Shown piece by piece: positions 40,050 to 49,055 of a stretch of DNA of 64,000 nucleotides. The notes below the pieces were generated by a model. That model had not been told where the DNA came from. It was given only the letters and a program-made list of their open reading frames with translations, and ran no database searches. The DNA comes from an uncultured Eubacteriales bacterium (GTDB taxonomy: Bacteria > Bacillota > Clostridia > Christensenellales > Aristaeellaceae). Location of the stretch: NCBI GenBank assembly GCA_902793325.1, contig CADBCY010000019.1, forward strand, positions 1 to 64,000, given 5' to 3'. Both the position numbers and the translations under genes were made by a program. Every line of letters starts with the position of its first letter. Within the stretch, counting starts at the first letter, position 1.

Positions 40050-42995
40050 TCACTTGTTCTCCTCCTCCAGCGCCGCGAACAGGCTCCTGAGCCGGATGAG
40101 CACCGCGCCGGGGTTGGTGATCTCGTCGATCTTGAGCTGGGTGTAGAGCCGCTTGCCCTGCTGCAGGATGCGGCGCACCTCGTCGGTGGTGATGGCGTCC
40201 ACGCCGCAGCCGAAGGACACCAGCTGCACCAGGTTCACCCCGGGGTCGCCGCGGTCCACCACGTACTGGGCGGCGGAGTACAGCCGGGAGTGATAGGTCC
40301 ACTGGTTGAGCACGTTCACATGGAAGCGCCGCTCCTGCAGGTTCACGGCGTCCTCGGTCACCACCGCCGCGCCCAGCTGGGTGATCTGGCGGTCGATGCC
40401 GTGGCTGATCTCCGGGTCGATGTGGTAGGGCCGCCCGCACAGCAGGATCACGGGGATGCCCTTCGCCCGGCAGTCCTCCAGGATCTCCATGCCCCGGCGG
40501 CGCACCGCGGCCATGTGGTCGTCGTAGGCCGCGTAGGCCGCCCGCACGGCCTGGCGGACCTCCGCCTTCGGGATGCCGGGGAAGTACCGGGCCAGGATCT
40601 TCGGGAACTTCCGCTCGAAGTCCTTCGGGCGATGGATGCCCACGTAGTCGCTGATGAACTTCGTCGCCCGCAGCCCCGGCACGTTCAGCCGCAGCACCTC
40701 GGGGTAGTAGGCCACCACGGGGCAGTTGAAGTGGTTGTCGCCCCGGTGCTCGTCGAAGTTGTAGCTCATGCAGGGGTAGAACACGGCGTCCACGCCCTGC
40801 CCCAGCAGCCACTCGATGTGGCCGTGCATCAGCTTCGCCGGGTAGCAGGCGGTGTCCGAGGGGATGGTCCGCTGGCCGCGGGCGTACAGCGCGTGGTCGC
40901 TCTCCGGCGACTGCACCACCTGGAAGCCCAGCTTCGTGAACAGCGCGTGCCAGAAGGGGTACAGCTCGTACATGTTGAGCCCCATGGGGATGCCGATGCG
41001 GCCCCGGCGGTTCTCGCCCTCGGGCAGCGCGCGCAGCATGCGGCGCTTCTCCTCGTACAGGTTCGGCAGCTCCGCCTTTCCGCCGCCGGTCATGCGTTCG
41101 CAGCGGTTGCCGGAGACGAACCTCCGCGGCGCGGCCTTCCCGGACGGATCGTCCGCCCGCCCGCTGTCGAAGGTGATGATGCTCAGTTGACAGTGGTTCT
41201 GGCAGCCCTGGCAGCGGGCGCTGGCGGTCTTCTGGGTGAAGCGCTCGAGCTCCTCCCGGGTCAGTATGCCGCTCTGCCCGCCGCGGACGTTCCGCGCGCT
41301 CCACACGGCCACGCCGTAGGCCCCCATGAGCCCGGCGATGTTCGGGCGCACCACGTCTTTGCCAATCTCGCGCTCGAAGGCGCGCAGCACGGCGTCGTTG
41401 AGGAACGTGCCGCCCTGCACCACGATGTGGTCGCCCAGCTCCGAGGCGCTGGCGGTGCGGATCACCTTGTACAGCGCGTTCTTGACGATGCTGATGGACA
41501 GGCCCGCGGAGATGTCCTCCAGCGTCGCGCCGTCCTTCTGGGCCTGCTTCACGGAGGAATTCATGAACACCGTGCAGCGGGAGCCCAGGTCCACCGGATG
41601 CCGGGCCAGCAAACCGCGGCGGGCGAACTCGTCCACCGGCAGGCCCCATGTGGCGGCGAAGGTCTGTATGAACGAGCCGCAGCCGGAGGAGCAGGCCTCG
41701 TTCAGGAAGATGTCGTCGATGGCGTGGTCGCGGATCTTGAAGCACTTGATGTCCTGCCCGCCGATGTCGATGATGAAGTCCACGTCGGGCTGCAATTGCC
41801 GGGCCGCGATGAAGTGGGCCACGGTCTCCACCACGCCGCCGTCCAGCCGGAAGGCGGCCCGCACCAGCGCCTCGCCGTAGCCGGTGCTGCCCGCCCCGGC
41901 GATCACGGCGTCGGGGGATTCGCGGTAGAACTCCATCAGGAACCGGCGCACCGCGGGGATGGGGTTGCCCTTGTTGGAGAGGTAGGCGGTTTTCAGCAGG
42001 TTGAGCGACTCGTCGATCACCACGGCCTTGATCGTGGTGGACCCGGCGTCGATGCCCACGTATACCTTGCCGGCGTAGCCGGGCCTGGACAGCGTCTCCA
42101 CCCGCGCCCTGGCGTGGCGGGCCTTGAAGCTCTCGTACTCCAGCTCGCTGTCGAACAGCGCGGGGCAGGCGGCGTAGCGCGCGGCGCCGGCCCGGCTGCG
42201 GATGCGGGGGATGAGGGCGTCGATGTCCGCCTCGCCCTCCGCCTGCAGCGCCGCGCCCATGGCCACGGAGAACAGCGAATCCTCGGGGTGGATGCCCTCG
42301 ATGCCCAGGGCCTTGTCGAAGCAGTCCCGCAGTTCCGGGAAGAACGTGAGCGGGCCGCCCAGGTACACGACCTCGCCGGCGATCTCCCGGCCCTGCGCCA
42401 GGCCGGCGATGGTCTGGCTCGCCACGGCCTCGAAGATGCTGCGCGCGATGTCCTCCTTGCGCGCGCCCTGGTTCAGCAGGGGCTGGATGTCGGACTTGGC
42501 GAACACGCCGCAGCGGCTGGCGATGGTATAGGTGCGCTCGTGCGCCTCGGACAGTGCCTCCAACTGCTCCACGGGCACGTCCATCAGCGTCGCCATCTGG
42601 TCGATGAACGCGCCGGTGCCGCCCGCGCAGGTGCCGTTCATGCGCACCTCCAGCCCGCCCGCGCCGGTCAGGAACAGGATCTTGGCGTCCTCGCCGCCCA
42701 GTTCGATGGCCGCGTCGGCGTCGGGCACCATGTGCTTCAGCGCCACGCGGGTGGCGTAGACCTCCTGCAGGAAATCAATGCCAAGCTCCTCCGCCAGGCC
42801 CATGCCCGCGGAGCCGGAGATGCCCAGCGTGAAGCGTTCCCCGGGAAATTCCGCCTGAATGGCGTGCAGCAACACCTCGCAGAGCATGGCGATCTGCGAG
42901 CGGTGGCGCTGGTAGCGCGAAAAGACGATGTTGTTGTCGGCGTCGAGCACCACGGCCTTGATGGTCGTGGAGCCGATGTCCAGTCCGATTCTCAT
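40050..42995 (-). CDS. BadF/BadG/HgdC-type acyl-CoA dehydratase activase with DUF2229 domain
   Basis: A protein of 981 aa. Two ASKHA ATPase domains are seen: GLDIGSTTIKAVVLD (residues 4-18) and GIDAGSTTIKAVVID (about 315-329), each with downstream Cys for a bridging [4Fe-4S] cluster (GGTGAFIDQMA and CSSGCGSFIQT). A Cys motif ARCQGCQNHCQL (about 605) starts the DUF2229 part. Activases of this kind spend ATP to drive low-potential electrons onto a dehydratase. The partner is the 418-aa protein just downstream. ATG at 42995 has GAGGGAG. The exact substrate is unknown. Confidence 0.85.
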   Translation of the reverse strand: MRIGLDIGSTTIKAVVLDADNNIVFSRYQRHRSQIAMLCEVLLHAIQAEFPGERFTLGISGSAGMGLAEELGIDFLQEVYATRVALKHMVPDADAAIELGGEDAKILFLTGAGGLEVRMNGTCAGGTGAFIDQMATLMDVPVEQLEALSEAHERTYTIASRCGVFAKSDIQPLLNQGARKEDIARSIFEAVASQTIAGLAQGREIAGEVVYLGGPLTFFPELRDCFDKALGIEGIHPEDSLFSVAMGAALQAEGEADIDALIPRIRSRAGAARYAACPALFDSELEYESFKARHARARVETLSRPGYAGKVYVGIDAGSTTIKAVVIDESLNLLKTAYLSNKGNPIPAVRRFLMEFYRESPDAVIAGAGSTGYGEALVRAAFRLDGGVVETVAHFIAARQLQPDVDFIIDIGGQDIKCFKIRDHAIDDIFLNEACSSGCGSFIQTFAATWGLPVDEFARRGLLARHPVDLGSRCTVFMNSSVKQAQKDGATLEDISAGLSISIVKNALYKVIRTASASELGDHIVVQGGTFLNDAVLRAFEREIGKDVVRPNIAGLMGAYGVAVWSARNVRGGQSGILTREELERFTQKTASARCQGCQNHCQLSIITFDSGRADDPSGKAAPRRFVSGNRCERMTGGGKAELPNLYEEKRRMLRALPEGENRRGRIGIPMGLNMYELYPFWHALFTKLGFQVVQSPESDHALYARGQRTIPSDTACYPAKLMHGHIEWLLGQGVDAVFYPCMSYNFDEHRGDNHFNCPVVAYYPEVLRLNVPGLRATKFISDYVGIHRPKDFERKFPKILARYFPGIPKAEVRQAVRAAYAAYDDHMAAVRRRGMEILEDCRAKGIPVILLCGRPYHIDPEISHGIDRQITQLGAAVVTEDAVNLQERRFHVNVLNQWTYHSRLYSAAQYVVDRGDPGVNLVQLVSFGCGVDAITTDEVRRILQQGKRLYTQLKIDEITNPGAVLIRLRSLFAALEEENK

Positions 42996-43176
42996 GCGAC
43001 TCCCTCGATCGGGCTCAAAACCCGTGACGGGCATAAAACCCTATCTTATTATCCAATAATAGATCATACCCTTCCAACATAAATTCGACATGAACCGCAG
43101 GAAAATTCGCGTTAAATGTTTGGTACCGCGGCAGGCGGGAATGGCCCCGCGGGCCCCGGGCGCGCAAAACTGGTCG

Positions 43177-43206
43177 TTGACAGAGGCGCCCGTTATGCAA
43201 TAAAAT
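43177..43206 (+). promoter_or_regulatory. Promoter of the CARDB-type surface protein
   Basis: TTGACA (43177-43182), 18-bp spacer and TAAAAT (43201-43206). It lies 50 bp before the chosen ATG. Confidence 0.55.
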
Positions 43207-43256
43207 AGAGTTGGCTGTTATATATGGAAGAACGGGAACCACGGAGGGCTTTTCGG

Positions 43257-45011
43257 ATGGCGCGCAGGAGGACGGGGAGCATCGGTTTCAGGCTGGCGGC
43301 GCTGGCAGCGCTGGCGGCGCTACTTGCCGTGCCCGTCCTGGCCGGGGGCGGCGCGGCGGCCGAGGTCATGCCCTCGGCGTCCGAGGAGCTGACGCCCATG
43401 CCCACCCCCATCATCCTCTGGCCGGGCAACGTCATGCCCGCGGACGAGCGCTTCGACCCGAACGAGCCGGACGAGTCCAACGACCTGAACATCACCCTGT
43501 CCGTGAAGCCCGCGGAGCTGGTCACGCCCGGCGAGGTGGCCATCACCTTCGTCATCACCAACCAGTCGGATTACGACGTGCAGAACGTCACCATCTCCAC
43601 CGAGGACCTGCTCTCCGCCCCGCTGGACGCCCAGTTCTCCGAGCCCATCGGCCGCATCCGCGTGGGCGAGTCGCAGACCGTGGTGCGCGCCCACACCGTG
43701 ACGCAGGAGGAGCTGGACGCGGGCAGCATCGACTACTACATCACCTACGATTCCATGCGCCCCGGCAGCGTGACGCTGGGCTACACCAAGCCCGTGGCCA
43801 TCGCCAAGGTGCAGCCGCGGCCGCAGGTGGATTTCACCCGCCAGCTCTCCTCGCGGTACGTGACGTCGGGCGGCACGCTGACCATCACCTACCGGCTGCG
43901 CAACGTGGGCAACGTGCCCGTGACGGGCCTGCGCCTCAGCGACGCGCTGGGCAGCTTCGCCGCGCGGCTGGAGCACCTGGACGTGGGCGAGTCGCGCACG
44001 TTCATCAGCCGCGTGACCGTGACCGGCGACACCGCGTCCCGGCCCGTGCTGGAGTACGCCGCCGAGAGCGGCCCCTCCGGCGAGATCGCCCTGGACCCAC
44101 TGGACATCCGGCTGGCGACGGGTGAATTGAAGGCGGGCTTCTCCGTGAGCCGGTCGCTGTTCAACGAGGACACCGCCGACGCCACGCTGACGCTGACCAA
44201 CACCGGCAACGCCCCCTGTACCAACGTCACCGTGGTGGACGATTTGTACGGCGGGGTCATCGCCGACGGGCTGACGGTGCCGCCGGGCGGCACGGGGACG
44301 AAGGTGTCCTTCACCTACCCCCTGCGGGACGGCCACAGCCAGTACCGCTGGTCGGTCAGCGGCGTCAGCGGCGCGGGCGAGCCCCTGTCGCTGACCACCG
44401 AGACCGTGACCCTGGCCCAGCCCCAGCAGCCGCAGAGCATCGACATGCGGCTGTCCGCCGTGGCCCGCACGCCGCGCATCAGCCGCGCCGGGACCGTGCG
44501 CTTCGACGTCACCCTGACGAACGACGGGACCGCCATGGCCGAGGACGCGCAGCTCTACGAGGTCAACCGCGGCGAGATCCGCCGCCTGGCGGTGCTGCCC
44601 CCCGGGGCGCCCACGTCCTGCACGGTGAGCTATCCCGTGCGCGGCGACAGCCAGTTCATCTTCTGCCTGAACTACACCGACGCCGACGGCCGCAAGCGCA
44701 CCGTCAGCGCCGCGCCCGTCGACGTTCGCGTCGCGCCCGACGGCGTCGACCCCGAGGTTCCCGAGGCCACCGTCGCGCCGCGCGGCGAGTCCATGAAGCT
44801 GGGCTCCACGCGCACGTTCACGGTGCTGCTGATCGTCGCCGCCGGTGCGCTGCTGGTGATGGTGGTCATACTGGTCGGGGCGTCGCTGCACGCCCGCCGG
44901 GACCGCCGCCGCCGCCTCGCCGCCGAGCGCAGGCGTCTGAAGGAAGAGATGGGCAAGACCAACCCCTTCACGCCGCTCAAGGCCGAAATGCTGCGCCGGA
45001 AGATGCGCTGA
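43257..45011 (+). CDS. Membrane-anchored surface protein with CARDB/DUF11-like repeats
   Basis: A protein of 584 aa. Signal/TM near residues 10-32, at least four Ig-like repeats (about 75-510) each with N-x-G/N-x-S phrases such as FVITNQSDYDVQNVTIS, YRLRNVGNVPVTGLRLSD, LTLTNTGNAPCTNVTV and VTLTNDGTAMAEDAQL, then a C-terminal TM helix (about 523-545) and a basic cytoplasmic tail. CARDB and DUF11 domains are adhesive, beta-sandwich surface modules. ATG at 43257 fits GGAGGG eight bases before; an ATG at 43224 lacks a good SD. The hexomutase gene follows by 46 bp. Confidence 0.78.
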   Translation: MARRRTGSIGFRLAALAALAALLAVPVLAGGGAAAEVMPSASEELTPMPTPIILWPGNVMPADERFDPNEPDESNDLNITLSVKPAELVTPGEVAITFVITNQSDYDVQNVTISTEDLLSAPLDAQFSEPIGRIRVGESQTVVRAHTVTQEELDAGSIDYYITYDSMRPGSVTLGYTKPVAIAKVQPRPQVDFTRQLSSRYVTSGGTLTITYRLRNVGNVPVTGLRLSDALGSFAARLEHLDVGESRTFISRVTVTGDTASRPVLEYAAESGPSGEIALDPLDIRLATGELKAGFSVSRSLFNEDTADATLTLTNTGNAPCTNVTVVDDLYGGVIADGLTVPPGGTGTKVSFTYPLRDGHSQYRWSVSGVSGAGEPLSLTTETVTLAQPQQPQSIDMRLSAVARTPRISRAGTVRFDVTLTNDGTAMAEDAQLYEVNRGEIRRLAVLPPGAPTSCTVSYPVRGDSQFIFCLNYTDADGRKRTVSAAPVDVRVAPDGVDPEVPEATVAPRGESMKLGSTRTFTVLLIVAAGALLVMVVILVGASLHARRDRRRRLAAERRRLKEEMGKTNPFTPLKAEMLRRKMR

Positions 45012-45057
45012 ACCGCGGCCCGGCGCGAACCACACCTCCCCGACGAAAGGATCATGT

Positions 45058-46572
45058 ATGTCTGCTGAAACCCAATGGCTGAAACTCAGGAGCGGCTCGG
45101 AGATCCGCGGCCCGGTGGAGCGCCTGACCGACGAGATTGTCGGGCGCATCGGCTACGCCTGGGCCTGCCGGCTGGCGGAGCGCCTGGGCATTTCCACCGA
45201 TCAGTTGAAGATCGCCGTGGGGCGGGATTCCCACGCCGCCGGCGAACGCATCCAGGCCGCCCTCATCCGGGGCATCACCGCCGCCGACAGCGACGTGCTG
45301 GACGGCGGGCTGTGCGCGGCCCCCGCGCTGTTCGCCGGCGTGCTGGGGCCTGGCGCGCGCGCCCACGGCGCGGTGATGATCACCGCCGGCCCGCACGCGG
45401 CCAACCAGAACGGCTTCAAGTTCCTCACCGCTAAAGGCGGCGTCGGCGAGGCGGACGTCGCCGCGCTGCTGCGCATGGCCGCTGTGACGGAGGTGCCCGA
45501 GCGGCTGGTCTATCCCACCGACGTCAACGGCCTCTACGCCAAGCACCTGCGCCGCCTGGCCGCCCGCTGGCTGGAGGACGACGCGCTGCGCCCGCTGCTG
45601 GGCATGCGGGTGATCGTGGACGCCGGCTGCGGCGCGGGCGGGTTCTTCGCCCGGCTGCTGAGCGACCTCGGCGCGGATACCGAGGGCAGCATGAACCTCG
45701 AGCCGGACGGCGTGGCCCTGCGGCTGGCGCCGGATCCCGCCGCGCCCGAGGCCCTCGCCGGGCTGCAGCGCGAGGTGCGCGACCGCCGCGCGGACCTGGG
45801 CGTGCTGCTCAGCGCGGACTGCGACCGCGCGTTCCTGGTGGACGGCGAGGGCCGGGCCGTGACCGGCGGCCGGCTGATCGCGCTGGTGTCCGCCATACTG
45901 CTGGAGAACCAGCCCGGCGCGACCATCGTGACCGACAGCGTCACCAGCGCGGGCCTGGCGGCGTTCATCGCCGAGTGGGGCGGCGTGCACTACCGCTTCA
46001 AGCGCGGCTACCGCAACGTCATCGACGAGGCCGTGCGGCTGAACGCCGAGGGCATCGACTGCCCCCTGGCCATGGAGACCAGCGGCCACTGTGCCTTCCG
46101 CGAGAACAGCTTCCTGGACGACGGCATGGTGCTGGCGCTGCGCGTGGTGTGCGAGGCGCTGAACCGCAAGCGCGAGGGCCAGGACGTGTTCGCCCTGCTG
46201 GAGGGCCTCGCCGAGCCGGTGGAGGCGCTGGAGCTGCGCCTGCCCATACTGGACTTCGAGGACTGGGAGCCGGAGGAAGAGGTGCAGGAGATCGTGGAGA
46301 TCCTGCTGTCCCACACCCTGGAGCACCCCGAGTGGCAGCTCGCCCCGGACAACCGCGAGGGCGTGCGCATCACCTTCAACCTGGACGACGGCGTGAACAA
46401 CGCCTGGTTCCAGCTGCGCAAGTCCGTGCACGACCCGGTGCTGGCGCTGAACGCCGAGAGCGACGTCCCCGGCGGCGTGCGGCGCATCCTGGCGCCGCTG
46501 CTGGAGCTGATCGGCGACACAAAGCTGCTGGACGTGACCGCGCTGCGGAACGCGGTGGACGCCGGGGAATAG
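45058..46572 (+). CDS. Atypical phosphohexomutase (alpha-D-phosphohexomutase fold) lacking the phospho-Ser
   Basis: A protein of 504 aa, full length for phosphomannomutase/phosphoglucomutase. In the family the active Ser lies in TASHNP; here the aligned loop is TAGPHAANQNG, residues 109-119, with Gly111-Pro112 in place of Ser-His. The metal loop, normally DxDxDR, is SADCDR (252-257) with the first Asp missing. The sugar-binding METSGH (339-344) and DDGM motifs and the C-terminal phosphate loop NREGVRI are intact. The gene is intact with a good SD (GAAAGGATC). So it binds sugar phosphate but probably cannot do normal phosphoryl transfer; it may be a regulator, or use another residue. Confidence 0.82.
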   Translation: MSAETQWLKLRSGSEIRGPVERLTDEIVGRIGYAWACRLAERLGISTDQLKIAVGRDSHAAGERIQAALIRGITAADSDVLDGGLCAAPALFAGVLGPGARAHGAVMITAGPHAANQNGFKFLTAKGGVGEADVAALLRMAAVTEVPERLVYPTDVNGLYAKHLRRLAARWLEDDALRPLLGMRVIVDAGCGAGGFFARLLSDLGADTEGSMNLEPDGVALRLAPDPAAPEALAGLQREVRDRRADLGVLLSADCDRAFLVDGEGRAVTGGRLIALVSAILLENQPGATIVTDSVTSAGLAAFIAEWGGVHYRFKRGYRNVIDEAVRLNAEGIDCPLAMETSGHCAFRENSFLDDGMVLALRVVCEALNRKREGQDVFALLEGLAEPVEALELRLPILDFEDWEPEEEVQEIVEILLSHTLEHPEWQLAPDNREGVRITFNLDDGVNNAWFQLRKSVHDPVLALNAESDVPGGVRRILAPLLELIGDTKLLDVTALRNAVDAGE

Positions 46573-46663
46573 GGCGCGGGAGAGCGCGCGCCGCGGCCGC
46601 GGCCCGACGCCCCGCCCCTGCAACTTCCCGCCGATCCCGGAGCGACAAATCGGAATTTCCCTA

Positions 46664-46692
46664 TGGTCAATCCGGTGCAGATATGGTATAAT
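46664..46692 (+). promoter_or_regulatory. Possible transketolase promoter at the repeat edge
   Basis: TATAAT (46687-46692) of the first repeat unit has TGGTCA (46664-46669) 17 bp upstream. The other TATAAT (46765-46770) and the altered TATGAT (46843-46848) lack a good -35. The leader through the repeats would be about 190 bases. Confidence 0.45.
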
Positions 46693-46851
46693 GATTAGGC
46701 AACCGGCCCGAAGGGCGGTTGGCCGGGTCGCCGGACCGCGAAGCGTGTACGGCGACAATCATGGTATAATGATTAGGCAACCGGCCCGAAGGGCGGTTGG
46801 CCGGGTCGCCGGACCGCGAAGCGTGTACGGCGACAATCATGGTATGATTAA
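46683..46851 (+). repeat. 78-bp tandem repeats carrying TATAAT, array 2
   Basis: Two complete copies (46685-46762 and 46763-46840) plus the first bases of a third. Each begins GGTATAATGATTAGGC, carries ACCGGCCCGAAGGGCGGTTGGCCGGGTCGCC and ends GGCGACAATCAT. Period is exactly 78. The unit matches array 1 at 24040-24224 except for about a dozen changes, several of them paired changes that keep the hairpin. It lies directly upstream of transketolase, and the third copy's -10 has become TATGAT. Confidence 0.9.
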
Positions 46852-46884
46852 TGCAAATCAATAATTAGACAGGAGTGCATTCCA

Positions 46885-48858
46885 ATGAGCAGAGAAACCA
46901 TGGTCGTCAACGCAATTCGCATCCTGACCGCCGAGGGCGTGCAGAAGGCCAAGTCCGGCCATCCCGGCATGCCCATGGGCTCGGCCCCCGCGGCCTACGC
47001 CATCTGGGGCAAGCAGATGAAGCACAACCCCGCCGACCCCAAGTGGATCAACCGCGACCGCTTCGTGCTGTCCTCCGGCCACGGCTCGATGCTGATCTAC
47101 TGCCTGCTGCACCTGTTCGGCTACGGCCTGACCATCGAGGACCTGAAGCAGTTCCGCCAGTGGGGCTCCAAGACCCCCGGCCACCCCGAGTACGGCCACA
47201 CCGTGGGCGTTGAGACCACCACCGGCCCCCTGGGCCAGGGCATCGCCAACGCCGTGGGCATGGCCATGGCCGAGAAGCACCTGGCGGCGAAGTTCAACCG
47301 CGAGGGCTTCAACGTCATCGATCACTACACCTTCTGCATCCTGGGCGACGGCTGCATGATGGAGGGCATCTCCCACGAGGCGTGCTCCCTGGCCGGCACC
47401 CTGAAGCTCAACAAGCTGATCGCCGTCTACGACGACAACGAAATCTCCATCGAGGGCAGCACCGACCTGGCCTTCCGCGAGGACGTGCCCGCCCGCTTCC
47501 GCGCCTACGGCTGGAACGTCATCGACGTGAAGGAGGGCAACTGCTGGAAGCAGGTCGACGCCGCGCTGCAGATCGCCAAGAAGAGCGACAGGCCCACCCT
47601 GGTGGTGACCCACACCGCCATCGGCTACGGCTCCCCCAAGGCCGGCCAGTCCGCCGCCCACGGCGAGCCCCTCGGCGAGGAGAACATCGCCATCACCAAG
47701 AAGAACCTGGGCTGGCCCTGCGAAGAGCCCTTCGCCGTGCCGCAGGAGGTCTACGACTGCACCGCCGAGACCCTGGCCGCGGGCAAGCAGGCCGAGGCCG
47801 AGTGGGACGCCCTGATGGCCGAGTACGCCAAGGCGTATCCCGAGCTGAAGGCGGAGTTCGACGTGTGGTTCTCCGACAAGCTGCCCGTGGACCTGACCAA
47901 GGACGCGGAGCTGTTCGACTTCGAAGGCGCCGCCGCCACCCGCAACACCAGCGGCATCACCCTGAACCGCCTGGCCGAGCGCATTCCCAACCTGTTCGGC
48001 GGCTCCGCCGACCTGGCGCCCTCCAACAAGAGCAACATGAAGGGCAAGGGCGACTTCTCCGCCGAGACCCCCGAGGGCCAGAACATCCACTTCGGCGTTC
48101 GCGAGCACGCCATGGCGGCCATCTGCAACGGCATCAAGCTGCACGGCGGCCTGCGGCCCTACTGCGCCACCTTCTTCGTGTTCAGCGATTACATGAAGAA
48201 CGCCATCCGCATGTCCAGCATCATGAACCTGGGCGTGCCCTACATCCTCACCCACGACTCCATCGGCGTCGGCGAGGACGGCCCCACCCACCAGCCCATC
48301 GAGCACCTGGCCGGCCTGCGGGCCATCCCCGGCGTGATCGTGTTCCGCCCCGCGGACAGCAAGGAAGTCGCCGCCGGCTGGATCGCCGCCATGACCGAGA
48401 ACCACCCCGTGGCGCTGGTGCTCACCCGCCAGAACCTGCCCCTGTACGAAAAGAGCGGCCTCGACGCGCTGAAGGGCGGCTACATCCTGTCCGACTGCGA
48501 CAAGGCCACCCCCGACGTCATCCTGATGGCCAGCGGCTCCGAGGTGGAGCAGTGCGTGGGCGCCCAGGCGCTGCTGAAGGAGCAGGGCATCGCCGCGCGC
48601 GTGGTCTCCATGCCGTCCTTCGAGCTGTTCGACGCGCAGAGCGAGGCATACAAGGAGTCCGTCCTGCCCAAGGCCGTGCGCGCCCGCGTGGCCGTGGAGG
48701 CCGCCGCGACCCTCGGCTGGCACAAGTACGTCGGCCTGGACGGCGCGGTGATCGGCCTGGATCACTTCGGCGCCTCCGCCCCCTACAAGGTGCTCTTCAA
48801 GGAGTACGGCTTCACCGCGGAAAACGTGGCCGAAACCGCGAAGGGCGTCATCAAATAA
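46885..48858 (+). CDS. tkt: Transketolase
   Basis: A protein of 657 aa that moves two-carbon units between pentose and hexose/triose phosphates using thiamine diphosphate. Signatures: SGHPGMPMG (residues 24-32), [14 protein letters not shown], the thiamine motif [25 protein letters not shown] (cut at GDG ... N), and the second-domain [11 protein letters not shown] with its catalytic Glu. Length fits the family. It follows the 78-bp repeat array, with AGGAG ten bases before ATG, and is monocistronic, ended by a hairpin at 48885. Confidence 0.95.
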   Translation: MSRETMVVNAIRILTAEGVQKAKSGHPGMPMGSAPAAYAIWGKQMKHNPADPKWINRDRFVLSSGHGSMLIYCLLHLFGYGLTIEDLKQFRQWGSKTPGHPEYGHTVGVETTTGPLGQGIANAVGMAMAEKHLAAKFNREGFNVIDHYTFCILGDGCMMEGISHEACSLAGTLKLNKLIAVYDDNEISIEGSTDLAFREDVPARFRAYGWNVIDVKEGNCWKQVDAALQIAKKSDRPTLVVTHTAIGYGSPKAGQSAAHGEPLGEENIAITKKNLGWPCEEPFAVPQEVYDCTAETLAAGKQAEAEWDALMAEYAKAYPELKAEFDVWFSDKLPVDLTKDAELFDFEGAAATRNTSGITLNRLAERIPNLFGGSADLAPSNKSNMKGKGDFSAETPEGQNIHFGVREHAMAAICNGIKLHGGLRPYCATFFVFSDYMKNAIRMSSIMNLGVPYILTHDSIGVGEDGPTHQPIEHLAGLRAIPGVIVFRPADSKEVAAGWIAAMTENHPVALVLTRQNLPLYEKSGLDALKGGYILSDCDKATPDVILMASGSEVEQCVGAQALLKEQGIAARVVSMPSFELFDAQSEAYKESVLPKAVRARVAVEAAATLGWHKYVGLDGAVIGLDHFGASAPYKVLFKEYGFTAENVAETAKGVIK

Positions 48859-48884
48859 CAACAGGATAATCCCTCAGACGACGA

Positions 48885-48914
48885 GAGGCCCCGTTCCGAA
48901 TGGCACGGGGCCTC
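48885..48914 (+). terminator. Transketolase terminator
   Basis: GAGGCCCCGT (48885-48894) pairs with ACGGGGCCTC (48905-48914), loop TCCGAATGGC, then AGCATTTTG. Confidence 0.72.
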
Positions 48915-48937
48915 AGCATTTTGACAAAGCCGTTATA

Positions 48938-48990
48938 CTCCAGAGCGCAGAGAAAGGTCGCAAGGCAAGGAAGGCCGTCCTGCGGTTGCG
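48938..48990 (+). repeat. Fragment of the dispersed element, opposite orientation
   Basis: CTCCAGAG-GC-AGA-A--GTCGCAAGGCAAGGAAGGCCGTCCTG matches the reverse complement of 3225-3279, the right end of copy A. It shares the core GCAAGGCAAGGAAGGC. It lies between the convergent transketolase and pfp genes. Confidence 0.65.
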
Positions 48991-49008
48991 GCCGTTATCG
49001 GCGCTATA

Positions 49009-49036
49009 AAGCCCCGTTCCTTCCGGAACGGGGCTT
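49009..49036 (-). terminator. pfp terminator
   Basis: AAGCCCCGTTCC (49009-49020), loop TTCC, GGAACGGGGCTT (49025-49036). On the minus strand it lies 20 bp after the pfp stop, then TTTATAGC. Confidence 0.72.
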
Positions 49037-49055
49037 GTATCATGCTTGGCTTTGC

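Noticed and set aside
38907-43082. A very long open frame (about 1390 codons) antisense to the activase genes
   Set aside because: High-GC genes leave long open frames on the other strand. The product is His/Val/Arg/Gly-rich with no domain, and the opposite frames carry clear motifs.
46667-46861. A small antisense ORF with two identical peptide repeats
   Set aside because: It is the 78-bp repeat read in the reverse direction, without an SD, and it lies across the transketolase promoter region.
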